NCBI GenBank assembly: GCA_965202735.1
Contig: OZ241844.1
Coordinates: forward strand, 1,054,001-1,118,000
Reading direction: 5' to 3'
Source: HK1 sp965202735
GTDB lineage: Bacteria; Pseudomonadota; Gammaproteobacteria; HK1
DNA: 64,000 nucleotides
Below, piece after piece: positions 27,601 through 34,801 of the stretch (its first letter is position 1; each line of letters opens with the position of its first letter). Below the pieces are notes generated by a model. That model had not been told where the DNA came from. It did no database searches and worked only from the letters and a program-made list of their open reading frames with translations. Position numbers and translations under genes: made by a program.

Positions 27601-29029
27601 TCAACACAGAAGCATACGCATCGATCTCCAGTCCGTGCGCCGGCAGGTAGTATTCAAGGTGTTTGCGGGAAAGCAGGATAAGATGCTTGCCATCTCTGAT
27701 GGCCATTATCGATACGGTTCGTTTCTTTGCTACGGATGAGTACACGCGAAGCGAGAAGCCTTTTGGTCCGACGGTGTCAGCATACAAGCAACCGTCAGAA
27801 GGCTTTCTGCTGCCGAAATCGAACCGGATGCGGTCGCCTAGTCGCTTCTCCAGACCTTTTACCAGCGGATGTTCGCGCATTTCAGGAGACACTTTCGACC
27901 TTTGAGAGGAATCTTCCTGTCGAGACGATCGATCATCACTAAGGATCGGTGCCATCTCCACGTCTGGAATGCTCGACTGCTCATCGGAATCTTTACTGGA
28001 GATGTCATCAGAGGGTCCAGACCGGTAAAACCCATAGCGCTCCCTCTGATATGCCACCCAATCCCGTACCACATCCGAGTCGCAGTTTCGCTCGACCGCG
28101 TCTACCAGCACAGAGGGACAAACCAATGCGAACGCTGCATCGGCATCCTTCAACGTGGCTCGCATTACATCCGAGACCGTCTTGTGCTCCGGGAACCGTT
28201 CAGCCAAAGGCGGGGACGTGATTCTTTCCCTGTACTCGGAGTTACCCTGTGGGACCACCACGACGACCTTCGCCTCGGTAATCCCGAGCTCCTGGTCCTT
28301 TACCATCCTGTCCGCCAGGAGGCGAAGGCGCATGAGCTGATAGAAAGGTTCGTAGAGCAACTCGCCCATTGGAACCTTGCCGCTGAACGCGGATGCTGCA
28401 TCCGAGTACTTCTCGGAGTATCTGTTCTTTCGTGTTTCGCCTTCAGATCCCGCGCCCTTGTCCTCGCCAGCCTTGTACTCCTCGACGTACTTCCATTCCA
28501 TCAGATAGGCGCGTCGTCCCGCCCCGGTGTCAGCGATGACAAAGGCGTCGACGCTGGTGTTGTTGGCGCCGCGTGTCGTCCCCCCTTCGAGCGATTTTCC
28601 CAGACCAATCCACTCGAACTCCACGGGAGATGTCCTGCCCTCGTGGGCAATGCCGACAATGCCCTCTATGTCGTCATCGATTGCACCGATCACCGCCTCC
28701 AATGCATTCGGGATCCCGGCGAGTGGCAGCATGAAATTGACACACGCCACTTGGGAGCTCGCCATGTTGCGGGTGGGTCCGTCCACGCCCTTCGTGTCGC
28801 CGCTCCGGGCTGTCCTGTGCCATTTGATTCCGCGCTCCTTGAAGAACCGGCGCGCCCCGGATTCGCCTTGCAGGGACGGATACAGATTCTCGTCTTCGCA
28901 GCCAAGGGCCAGCAGATGGCCATGCTCCAGACCCTTGTCGTCATCCGGAGAACGTCCCTTCTCGATGGATGCCGACTTGTCTCGGAAATCTGCTTGTTGC
29001 TTCCGGGCGACCTTGCCAAAACCGCGCAT
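21671..29029 (-). CDS. rpoB: RNA polymerase beta subunit fused in frame to an N-terminal nuclease-like/FN3 protein (2452 aa)
   Basis: One uninterrupted reading frame with a strong ribosome binding site (GGAGGT four bases before ATG 29029). Residues ~90-350 resemble PGN_0703-type restriction-endonuclease-like proteins, with Asp161 and Glu178-Trp-Lys180 as a PD-(D/E)XK motif. Residues ~600-790 hold a second such motif: Asp693, Glu710-Leu-Lys712. Residues ~805-1003 are two ~99-residue fibronectin-III-like repeats. From Phe1004 the sequence is RpoB (FTEKKRIRKDFGKR equals E. coli from residue 5) to the end, ELEHD. RpoB parts are intact: SSQLSQFMDQNNPL and THKRRVSALGPGGL in the rifampicin region, GDKMAGRHGNKGVIS at the active site. 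An extra ~85 residues sit at RpoB position ~410. No ATG, GTG or TTG lies at the junction, so RpoB appears to be made only as the fusion, unless CTG initiation or proteolysis frees it. Either an extraordinary protein or an assembly chimera; the frame and exact junction argue for the former. Confidence 0.9.
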   Translation of the reverse strand: MRGFGKVARKQQADFRDKSASIEKGRSPDDDKGLEHGHLLALGCEDENLYPSLQGESGARRFFKERGIKWHRTARSGDTKGVDGPTRNMASSQVACVNFMLPLAGIPNALEAVIGAIDDDIEGIVGIAHEGRTSPVEFEWIGLGKSLEGGTTRGANNTSVDAFVIADTGAGRRAYLMEWKYVEEYKAGEDKGAGSEGETRKNRYSEKYSDAASAFSGKVPMGELLYEPFYQLMRLRLLADRMVKDQELGITEAKVVVVVPQGNSEYRERITSPPLAERFPEHKTVSDVMRATLKDADAAFALVCPSVLVDAVERNCDSDVVRDWVAYQRERYGFYRSGPSDDISSKDSDEQSSIPDVEMAPILSDDRSSRQEDSSQRSKVSPEMREHPLVKGLEKRLGDRIRFDFGSRKPSDGCLYADTVGPKGFSLRVYSSVAKKRTVSIMAIRDGKHLILLSRKHLEYYLPAHGLEIDAYASVLSRRCEIDIDISDERLSLDWDSVSDAVCNALDELGPRLLALAGYGLKPQPETESEILSEEKTLVQPSASIQERRLRDITKWARKISEHLQPILNEQPLPDKYRPGGRGGVHFRPTTQGITMVGLLPKRPLRGGTIGDLDDFSCNLVEKFKACCIDIKRKTNKEEEYKLQAYLIGDAYQYCRMMKSLNDASKETIDPVNLQFVTDEIAFSIEEEESRCDILALRETDDGCIPVLIELKAARKKKESIEQSIKYSKAIDKHADSFAKLYSALLGRDIHFTGSCERWVVWPGKGDSCRDKEDFKYFADKGIRLVCYPQENLKDGNNFTFKLIPEPSVPANLTAIPDDGEVTLKWTASDDANIEKYQYRCRVKATGERWSDWRDIPGSGTATTGYSVPSLANGTTYTFEVRAANASGAGASASVLATPVQLLSLPSAPANLAAIPGDGEVTLRWTASDDASIEKYQYRCRVKATGERWSDWRDIPGSGTATTSCLVPSLTNGTTYTFEVRAVNASGAGASTSVLATPIQLLSFTEKKRIRKDFGKRSSILDVPYLLAIQLDSYRDFLQEGAAPDGRADEGLHAAFRSVFPIESYSGDAALEYVRYRLEKPIFDVSECRLRGKTYAASLRVTLRLVLYEKETGSGRGSKVVERGVKDVKEQEVYMGEIPLMTDTGTFIINGTERVIVAQLHRSPGVLFGHDQGKTHSSGKLLFSARVIPYRGSWLDFEFDPKDLLHVRIDRRRKLPATVLLRALGYSAEEVLALFFDFDSFDLTPDGLRFKFVPDRLRGDVAALDIRDEEGAVLVEAGRRITARHIRQMTRAGLDTLDVADDYAVGRRLGRDVVDMETGEIVANANDEVTEDLLGKLREHGVSTFETLYTNDVDRGPFMSRTLSTDSTQSQLDAQVEIYRMMRPGEPPTKEAAQALFHNLFFSAERYDISPVGRMKFNRRVGRSQEEGPGIIYDGKYLKSYLGYEEKTIRKDAGKLRAEAKGRWRIGREVLDGRTRIAGRNDSVTEDLLRRIFEAGHESVDVFQTRRDDEKLVELVQTHDGESDIVDALKTLVDIKNGIGMVDDIDHLGNRRIRSVGEMAENQFRIGLVRVERAVKERLSLAESEGLMPQELINAKPVSAVVKEFFGSSQLSQFMDQNNPLSEVTHKRRVSALGPGGLTRERAGFEVRDVHPTHYGRVCTIETPEGPNIGLINSLAVYARTNRYGFLETPYRKVVSSRVTDEIDYLSAIEEGQYVIAQANTTLDDDGRLVDSLVTCRHQNEATLSSPERVQYMDVSPKQIVSVAASLIPFLEHDDANRALMGSNMQRQAVPTLRTETPLVGTGMERKVAIDSGVTVVARRGGTVDSVDAARIVVRVHDDETVAGEPGVDIYSLIKYTRSNQNTCINQRPLVKPGDVLAGGDVLADGPSTDMGELALGQNMLVAFMPWNGYNFEDSILISERVVEEDRYTTVHIEELVCFARDTKLGPEDITSDIPNVSEGALSKLDESGIVYVGAEVKAGDILVGKVTPKGETQLTPEEKLLRAIFGEKASDVKDTSLRVPSGMNGTIINVQVFTRDGVEKDARARQIEESELEKVRKDLDDQFRILSDDTYLRLERLLVGQVADGGPADLDAGSRITGDYLRGVERQAWFEIRLRDDEANEQLEKAREQLEAQKAQLDAYFTEKEGKLRAGDDLAPGVLKMVKVYLAVKRRVQPGDKMAGRHGNKGVISMIVPVEDMPYMSDGTPVDIVLNPLGVPSRMNVGQVLEAHLGWAAKELGHKVSRLLDSVRQASRLRRFLQKVYGRKGRENPVSGLDDDELRELAGNLRGGVPMATPVFDGAGESEIKDLLELADLPRDGQTRLFDGRTGEPFDRPITVGYMYMLKLNHLVDDKMHARSTGPYSLVTQQPLGGKAQFGGQRFGEMEVWALEAYGASYTLQEMLTVKSDDVNGRTRMYKNIVDDEHRMEAGMPESFNVLMKEIRSLGIDIELEHD
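26021..26617 (-). repeat. Two tandem fibronectin-III-coding repeats (2 x ~297 bp) upstream of the RpoB moiety
   Basis: Two direct repeats, about 26021-26317 and 26318-26614, nearly identical at DNA level. Each encodes ANLxAIPxDGEVTLxWTASD, then IEKYQYRCRVKATGERWSDW and NGTTYTFEVRAxNASGAGAS, a typical FN3 beta-sandwich, and each ends in VLATPxQLLS. The first repeat to be translated joins the nuclease region; the second ends exactly where RpoB begins. High identity points to recent duplication or ongoing homogenisation. Confidence 0.9.
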
Positions 29030-29078
29030 AGCTACCTCCGGCTTACACAGTGGTTCGGACGGATTCGATATCTGTGGT

Positions 29079-29095
29079 GATCACCCGAGGTGATC
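29079..29095 (-). promoter_or_regulatory. Hairpin in the rplL-rpoB gap
   Basis: A perfect 7-bp stem (GATCACC / GGTGATC) with a 3-base loop in the 92-bp gap between rplL and the rpoB fusion. No U-tract follows, so it is not a simple intrinsic terminator. E. coli has a partial terminator and an RNase III processing site in this gap; a similar role is an inference only. Confidence 0.4.
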
Positions 29096-29121
29096 CGGGC
29101 TCTCTGGACGAAAGCAGCCCG

Positions 29122-29505
29122 CTACTTCACCTCCACCGTCGCCCCGGCCTCCTCGAGCTGCTTCTTCACGTCCTCCGCCTCGTCCTTGGAGACCCCTTCC
29201 TTGATGTTTGCGGGGACCGCCTCCACGAGATCCTTCGCCTCCTTCAGGCCAAGGCCCGTGAGCGCGCGCACGACCTTGATCACGCCCACCTTCTTCTCGC
29301 CGAAGCTGCTCATGATCACATTGAACTCGGTCTGCTCCTCGGCGGCCTCGGCCTCGGCTCCGCCGGCCATCGGGCCGGCCGGCATCGCCACTGCCGCGGC
29401 TGCCGATACGCCCCACTTCTCTTCCATCTGCTTGACCAGCTCGACGATCTCGATCAGAGGCTTCTGCTCGATGGCCTCGATGAGCTCCACATTGGACAGC
29501 GCCAT
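29122..29505 (-). CDS. rplL: 50S ribosomal protein L7/L12
   Basis: Stalk protein, present as dimers bound to L10, that recruits translation GTPases. 127 residues from ATG at 29505 (E. coli 121). MALSNVELIEAIEQKPLIEI, the Ala-rich hinge SAAAAVAMPAGPMAGGAEAE, and the C-terminal domain TEFNVIMSSFGEKKVGVIKV with LTGLGLKEAKDLVEAVPANI. The ATG at 29505 is 9 bases from GGAG; an in-frame ATG at 29511 is only 3 bases from it. 63 bp after rplJ. Confidence 0.97.
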   Translation of the reverse strand: MALSNVELIEAIEQKPLIEIVELVKQMEEKWGVSAAAAVAMPAGPMAGGAEAEAAEEQTEFNVIMSSFGEKKVGVIKVVRALTGLGLKEAKDLVEAVPANIKEGVSKDEAEDVKKQLEEAGATVEVK

Positions 29506-29568
29506 TGTCATCCACTCCTGTATACGGTCGGGTTTCGGTTCCGGCTCGCGCCGGCGGTGGTTGGTGAA

Positions 29569-30126
29569 TCAGTCGGTCTCGCCCGCGGTCTCCGCTGCCG
29601 GTCCCTCCGCCTGAGCCGCGCGCATCGCATCGACGGCGCGCACGAGACCGGCATGAGGCTCGGCGACGGTGCGAACGAGCCTGGTGGCGGGGGCGAGGAG
29701 CACCGACATCAGCATCGCCAGCGCCTCCTCGCGCGTGGGGAGGCTGGCGAGCTGGTCGATCGCGGGGGCGTCCATCGCCTTGCCGTCGAACGCCACGAAG
29801 CGGACGATCAGCTTGTCGTTGCTCCTGGCATAGTCGCGCACGACCCGCGCCGCCGCTCCCGGCTCGTCGCGGGAGAACGCGAGCACGAGAGGGCCGCCGA
29901 GGCGGTCCTGAACGCACTCGAACTCCGTGCCTTCGACGGCTCGACGGGTCAGGGTGTTGCGCACCACCCGCAGATAGACACCGGACTGCTTCGCCTTCTC
30001 CCGCAGCTCCGTCATCTCGGCCACGGAGAGTCCCCGGTACTCGGCCGCGACGACCGAATGCGCGGACCTCGCCACTTCGGCGACCTCCTCGACCACCGCC
30101 TTCTTCCGTTCAAGCGAAAGCGCCAC
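29569..30126 (-). CDS. rplJ: 50S ribosomal protein L10
   Basis: Stalk base protein that binds L7/L12 dimers; in E. coli the L10-L7/L12 complex represses its own mRNA through the rplJ leader. 185 residues (E. coli 165) from GTG at 30126, with GAGGAG nine bases upstream. MALSLERKKAVVEEVAEVAR, then VAEYRGLSVAEMTELREKAK and LRVVRNTLTRRAVEGTEFEC. The C-terminal tail QAEGPAAETAGETD is longer and more acidic than in E. coli. Confidence 0.96.
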   Translation of the reverse strand: MALSLERKKAVVEEVAEVARSAHSVVAAEYRGLSVAEMTELREKAKQSGVYLRVVRNTLTRRAVEGTEFECVQDRLGGPLVLAFSRDEPGAAARVVRDYARSNDKLIVRFVAFDGKAMDAPAIDQLASLPTREEALAMLMSVLLAPATRLVRTVAEPHAGLVRAVDAMRAAQAEGPAAETAGETD

Positions 30127-30591
30127 GTCACGCGTCTCCTCGCGCGAACCCGGCCGCCGCGGCCACCGCCGCGGACGGCTTCGTCCGCCTCGTCACACCT
30201 GTGTCCTCATTGCGCGGTCGCGCACCGAGGACCCCCTGACGGCGGCCGGACATGCTTCCGGGCCGCACCGCCTGCGCAGGCAGGCGAGGTCACGAAGTCC
30301 GGCATCAGCCTCGGTCCCCATGCCCATCGCCGAATTGAGGATGCAGTCTCCACCTGCGGTCCTTGACGTCCGCCAGGGCACCGGGAGATGACACTCTCCG
30401 ACCGGCCCCGACAGCCCAAAGTCGATGCGGGAAGGCCGAATTCCGGCCGTCTCGCTGGTACTTGTTGCAGCAATTCCCGCCAAGCGGGAACAGGCCCCTG
30501 AAATCCCCTCGACTCGACGCCCTGAAGGTCGAAATCGCACCACAATTCCACCACGGTACGACCTCTTCGGGCATTGGCGGGAAATGCGGAC
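30127..30591 (-). other. rplA-rplJ intergenic region with long rplJ leader
   Basis: 465 bp without a gene. The rplA-proximal 123 bp are filled by a family-1 repeat (30469-30586). The remaining ~340 bp would be the rplJ leader, the place where L10 autoregulation acts in E. coli. It contains several short GC-rich inverted repeats, such as GGCCG-AATTC-CGGCC near 30434-30448, but I cannot identify the L10 kink-turn site by eye. Confidence 0.6.
30469..30586 (-). repeat. Family-1 REP/MITE-like element, copy 1
   Basis: About 118 bp bounded by inverted GGCGGGAAT/ATTCCCGCC ends; starts five bases after the rplA stop. The far end carries the palindromic box TTCCCGCCAAGCGGGAA. Interior shows the family core (CCTGAAATCCCCTCGACTCG, then GGTCGAAATCGCACCACAAT). 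Same orientation relative to the upstream gene as copies 2, 3 and 6. Confidence 0.85.
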
Positions 30592-31287
30592 TCAGACCTC
30601 GAGGGTTGCCTTGTCGATGCCGATTCCGGGGCCCATCGTGGTCGACAACGTGACCTTCCTCATGTAGACACCCTTGGACGTACCGGGTTTCGCCTTGTTC
30701 AGATCACCGAGGAGGGCGTCGAGGTTCTGCTTCAGCGCCTCGACCTCGAATCCGGTCTTGCCGATGGCGCAGTGGATGATCCCCGCGCGATCGGTCCGGT
30801 ACTGGACCTGCCCCGCCTTGGCGTTGCGTACCGCGCCGGCGACATCGGGGGTGACGGTTCCGACCTTCGGATTCGGCATCAGGCCGCGCGGACCCAGGAT
30901 TCTGCCGAGCTTGCCCACCACTCGCATCGCGTCCGGCGCCGCGACCACGACATCGAAGTCGAGGTTTCCGGCCTGGACCTGCTCGGCCAGATCGTCCATG
31001 CCCACGATGTCGGCGCCGGCCTCGCGGGCCGCGTCGGCCGCCGCGCCCTGCGCGAACACCGCAACCCGCGATTCCTTGCCGAGCCCGTTCGGCATGAGGG
31101 TCGAGCCCCGCACGACCTGATCGGACTTGCGCGGGTCGACCCCGAGGTTGACGCTCACCTCGACCGACTCGGAGAACCTGACCGACGACAGGTCCTTGAG
31201 CAACGCCAGGGCCTCCGAGACGTCATGGAGCCTGCCCCGATCGACCCGTTCGCGAATCTCCTTCATCCGTTTCGAGCGTCTCGCCAT
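30592..31287 (-). CDS. rplA: 50S ribosomal protein L1
   Basis: L1-stalk protein that handles E-site tRNA and, in E. coli, represses rplKA by binding the rplK leader. 231 residues (E. coli 234). MARRSKRMKEIRERVDRGRL, then GVDPRKSDQVVRGSTLMPNG, GRILGPRGLMPNPKVGTVTP and GVYMRKVTLSTTMGPGIGID. Its ATG shares a base with the rplK stop (TGATG), so the two are translationally coupled. Confidence 0.97.
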   Translation of the reverse strand: MARRSKRMKEIRERVDRGRLHDVSEALALLKDLSSVRFSESVEVSVNLGVDPRKSDQVVRGSTLMPNGLGKESRVAVFAQGAAADAAREAGADIVGMDDLAEQVQAGNLDFDVVVAAPDAMRVVGKLGRILGPRGLMPNPKVGTVTPDVAGAVRNAKAGQVQYRTDRAGIIHCAIGKTGFEVEALKQNLDALLGDLNKAKPGTSKGVYMRKVTLSTTMGPGIGIDKATLEV

Positions 31288-31721
31288 CAGACTGCATCCT
31301 CCAGTTCGAGCCCCATGCTGCGGGCGCTTCCCGCGATGATGCGCACCGCCGCATCGAGATCATCGGTGTTCAGATCGGGCATCTTCCGGCGCGCGACCTC
31401 CTCGAGCTGCTCGCGCGTCACCGTTCCGACCTTCCTGGAGTTCGGGACATCGCTTCCCTTCTCGATGCCGGCGATCTTTCGCAGCAGTACCGATGCGGGG
31501 GGGGTCTTGGTGACGAACGTGAATGACCGGTCCTGGTAGACCGTAATCACGCACGGGATCGGGAGCCCCGGCTCCATGCCCTGGGTCTGGGCATTGAAGG
31601 TCTTGCAGAACTCCATGATGTTCACGCCGTGCTGTCCAAGGGCGGGCCCGACGGGTGGCGTCGGATTCGCCTTTCCGGCAGGCACCTGCAGCTTGATGTA
31701 CGCCTCGACCTTCTTCGCCAC
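31287..31721 (-). CDS. rplK: 50S ribosomal protein L11
   Basis: Protein of the GTPase-associated centre, needed for RelA stimulation and thiostrepton binding. 144 residues from GTG at 31721 (E. coli 142), reading MAKKVEAYIKLQVPAGKANP; this start follows GGAGGGAGG. Conserved TPPVGPALGQHGVNIMEFCK, DRSFTFVTKTPPASVLLRKI and the C-terminal GSARSMGLELED. An in-frame ATG at 31751 adds ten non-conserved residues. Confidence 0.95.
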   Translation of the reverse strand: MAKKVEAYIKLQVPAGKANPTPPVGPALGQHGVNIMEFCKTFNAQTQGMEPGLPIPCVITVYQDRSFTFVTKTPPASVLLRKIAGIEKGSDVPNSRKVGTVTREQLEEVARRKMPDLNTDDLDAAVRIIAGSARSMGLELEDAV

Positions 31722-31785
31722 GCCGGCAATCCTCCCTCCGGTCTCCGCCACCCGAATCGGGGACGCCCGGAACCTGACCTCATCG

Positions 31786-31807
31786 GGGAGACGCGGCCGC
31801 GTCTCCC
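31786..31807. promoter_or_regulatory. Perfect 22-bp palindrome in the nusG-rplK gap
   Basis: GGGAGACGCGG followed directly by its reverse complement CCGCGTCTCCC, with no loop bases, centred in the 111-bp nusG-rplK gap. In RNA it would form a very stable hairpin just upstream of rplK, where the L1 operator lies in E. coli. It lacks a U-tract. It could be an attenuator or processing site, or a binding site for a dimeric protein. Confidence 0.5.
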
Positions 31808-31832
31808 GACCCGGTCCTTCTCGTCAGTCCTT

Positions 31833-32366
31833 TCAGTCCTTCTCGACCTGACCGAACTCGAGCTCCACCGGAGTCGAACGACCGAAGATGGTCACCGCCA
31901 CGCGCATCCGGCTCTTCTCGTAGTTCACTTCCTCGACCACGCCGCTGAAGTCGTTGAAGGGGCCATCGACGACCCGTACCGCCTCACCGGGCTCGAACAG
32001 CACCTTGGGCCGCGGCTTGTCGACGCCCTCCTGCACCCGCTGGAGGATGGCATCGGCCTCCCGGTCGGAGATCGGGGCGGGACGGTCGCTGCTCCCGCCG
32101 ATGAAGCCCATCACCTTCGGCACGCTCTTCACCAGGTGCCATGTGCCGTCATTCATCTCCATGTTCACCAGCACGTAGCCCGGGAAGAACTTCCGGTCGC
32201 TTCGACGCCGCTGGCCGTCGCGCATCTCGACGACCTCTTCGGTCGGGACCAGCACGTCACCGAAGTCGTCCTGATGTCCGCTGCGCTCGATTCTCTCCTT
32301 GAGCAGGCGCATGACCTGATTCTCGAATCCGGAGTACACGTGAACGACATACCAGCGCATCGCCAT
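31833..32366 (-). CDS. nusG: Transcription termination/antitermination factor NusG
   Basis: Universally conserved RNA polymerase processivity factor, linking polymerase to Rho or to ribosomal S10. 177 residues (E. coli 181). NGN domain MAMRWYVVHVYSGFENQVMR, with RKFFPGYVLVNMEMNDGTWH, then the C-terminal KOW domain FEPGEAVRVVDGPFNDFSGV. Starts 4 bp after the secE stop. Its polymerase contact (beta' clamp and beta protrusion/gate loop) lies within the oddly fused beta subunit encoded downstream. Confidence 0.97.
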   Translation of the reverse strand: MAMRWYVVHVYSGFENQVMRLLKERIERSGHQDDFGDVLVPTEEVVEMRDGQRRRSDRKFFPGYVLVNMEMNDGTWHLVKSVPKVMGFIGGSSDRPAPISDREADAILQRVQEGVDKPRPKVLFEPGEAVRVVDGPFNDFSGVVEEVNYEKSRMRVAVTIFGRSTPVELEFGQVEKD

Positions 32367-32370
32367 GTCG

Positions 32371-32748
32371 TCAGGCTCCCGTTCCGAGCATCAGCTTCAC
32401 CAGCCAGGCGAGCAGTCCATCGAGGGCCCACAGGATGATGGCCACCAGCCCGACCATCGCGATCACGATCAGCGTCGTCTGCGTCGTCTCCTTGCGCGTG
32501 GGCCACACGACCTTGCGCACCTCGGTGTGCGACTCGCGGACGAATTCCCAGGCAGCCCGGCCCTTCTCCGTCTGCACGGCGACGAAGAGCGCCACCGCGC
32601 TCAGCACCAGCAGGCCGACGACCCGAAGCAGCAGCGACTCGTCGGACCAGTAGTAGAAGCCGGCGATGCCGCCGCCGAGAATGACGAAAGCCCCGATCCA
32701 CTTGGCCAGATCGGGGACCGCGCCGGCTGCCTGCGCGCTCGTCCTCAT
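32371..32748 (-). CDS. secE: Preprotein translocase subunit SecE
   Basis: Inner-membrane partner of SecY. 125 residues with three predicted membrane segments, as in the E. coli three-TM form: WIGAFVILGGGIAGFYYW, LLLRVVGLLVLSAVALFVAV, and TTLIVIAMVGLVAIILWALD. The conserved amphipathic segment FVRESHTEVRKVVWPTRKET precedes the last one. Located in the usual place before nusG. Confidence 0.95.
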   Translation of the reverse strand: MRTSAQAAGAVPDLAKWIGAFVILGGGIAGFYYWSDESLLLRVVGLLVLSAVALFVAVQTEKGRAAWEFVRESHTEVRKVVWPTRKETTQTTLIVIAMVGLVAIILWALDGLLAWLVKLMLGTGA

Positions 32749-32847
32749 CCTCTGCCGGGTCGAATCATCACCCGCTCCCGGTCGTCGAGATGCCGGCCGT
32801 CATGCATCTCCGACGAAGGCGGCCAACCGCCGCCGGTCCTGCCGTAT

Positions 32848-32923
32848 TGGCAGGCCAGGAGGGAATCGAACCCCCAACCTGCGGTTTTGGAGACCGCCGC
32901 TCTGCCAATTGAGCTACTGGCCT
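32848..32923 (-). tRNA. tRNA-Trp (anticodon CCA)
   Basis: 76-nt gene with encoded 3' CCA. Acceptor AGGCCAG pairs with its partner; anticodon stem-loop GCGGT-CTCCAAA-ACCGC gives CCA; T arm GGTTCGATTCC. It lies between tuf and secE, a position seen in many bacteria, and is probably processed from the tRNA-tuf transcript. Confidence 0.97.
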
Positions 32924-32980
32924 TGATGCTGGAAACCGACGCCGGCGCTCGATCCGATCCCGCCGGCGTCCCGTTCGGAT

Positions 32981-34171
<1,191 letters not shown>

Positions 34172-34230
34172 CGGACGCTCTCCGGATGAAGCAGTACCCT
34201 CGAGATCGACCCGCTATCGGATCGGCGGTG

Positions 34231-34306
<76 letters not shown>

Positions 34307-34367
34307 TGATGGGGCTGATTGTGCGCGGCGGTTCCGGAACGCATGCACCGGGTCGCCCTCCATGCTC

Positions 34368-34441
34368 TGGAGCGGGTGATGGGAATCGAACCCACATCAT
34401 CAGCTTGGAAGGCTGAGGTTCTGCCATTGAACTACACCCGC
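34368..34441 (-). tRNA. tRNA-Gly (anticodon TCC)
   Basis: 74 nt with encoded CCA. Acceptor GCGGGTG; anticodon segment CAGCC-TTCCAAG with the CTGATGATG arm typical of the Gly(TCC) species; T arm GGGTTCGATTCCC. Middle gene of the Tyr-Gly-Thr-tuf operon. Confidence 0.96.
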
Positions 34442-34503
34442 GAGGCCTCGTGTCGATGTTCGTCGACCAGCCCCGAGCCGAATCCGACCGGACTCGCACG
34501 CAC

Positions 34504-34588
34504 TGGTGGAGGGGGTAGGATTCGAACCTACGAAGGCTGAGCCGCCAGATTTACAGTCTGGTCCCTTTGGCCGCTCGGGAACCCCTCC
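34504..34588 (-). tRNA. tRNA-Tyr (anticodon GTA)
   Basis: 85 nt with encoded CCA and a long variable arm, a type II tRNA. Acceptor GGAGGGG pairs with CCCCTCC; anticodon loop CCAGA-CTGTAAA-TCTGG gives GTA. First gene of the tRNA-tuf operon. Confidence 0.97.
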
Positions 34589-34604
34589 GCAATGCAAGCG
34601 CGGC

Positions 34605-34633
34605 ATTCTGTTGGATGCCTCGCATGGTGTCAA
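34605..34633 (-). promoter_or_regulatory. Sigma70-like promoter of the tRNA-Tyr-Gly-Thr-tuf operon
   Basis: Minus-strand TTGACA (34628-34633, perfect consensus), 17-bp spacer, CAGAAT (34605-34610, 4 of 6). The bases after the -10 box (GCCGCGC) form a GC-rich discriminator, typical of stringently controlled stable-RNA promoters. Expected start is a few bases before tRNA-Tyr. A family-1 repeat ends 23 bp upstream. Confidence 0.75.
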
Positions 34634-34655
34634 GCTGCGAGCGCAACAGTGCGCA

Positions 34656-34773
34656 GCAATTCCCGCCAGGCGGGAACATGCCCTCGAAATCCCCTCGATT
34701 GGGCGCCCTGGTGGTCGAAATCGCGCCGGAATCCCCCCGCGGTGCGGTCTCTTCGGGCGGTGGCGGGTATTGC
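34656..34773 (-). repeat. Family-1 REP/MITE-like element, copy 2
   Basis: About 118 bp in the ffh-tRNA gap, 28 bp after the ffh stop. Ends are GCAATTCCCGCCAGGCGGGAA (palindromic box) and GGCGGGTATTGC. Core contains CCCTCGAAATCCCCTCGATT. Same orientation relative to ffh as copy 1 to rplA. The strong tRNA promoter begins 23 bp beyond its palindromic end. Confidence 0.85.
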
Positions 34774-34801
34774 TGAACAGCGCCTCCCGGAGGCGCCCGC
34801 A

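Noticed and set aside
26641..29029. Treating the nuclease region as a separate gene that stops before rpoB
   Set aside because: No stop codon exists in frame between 29029 and 21671, and no start codon is available for a separate rpoB.
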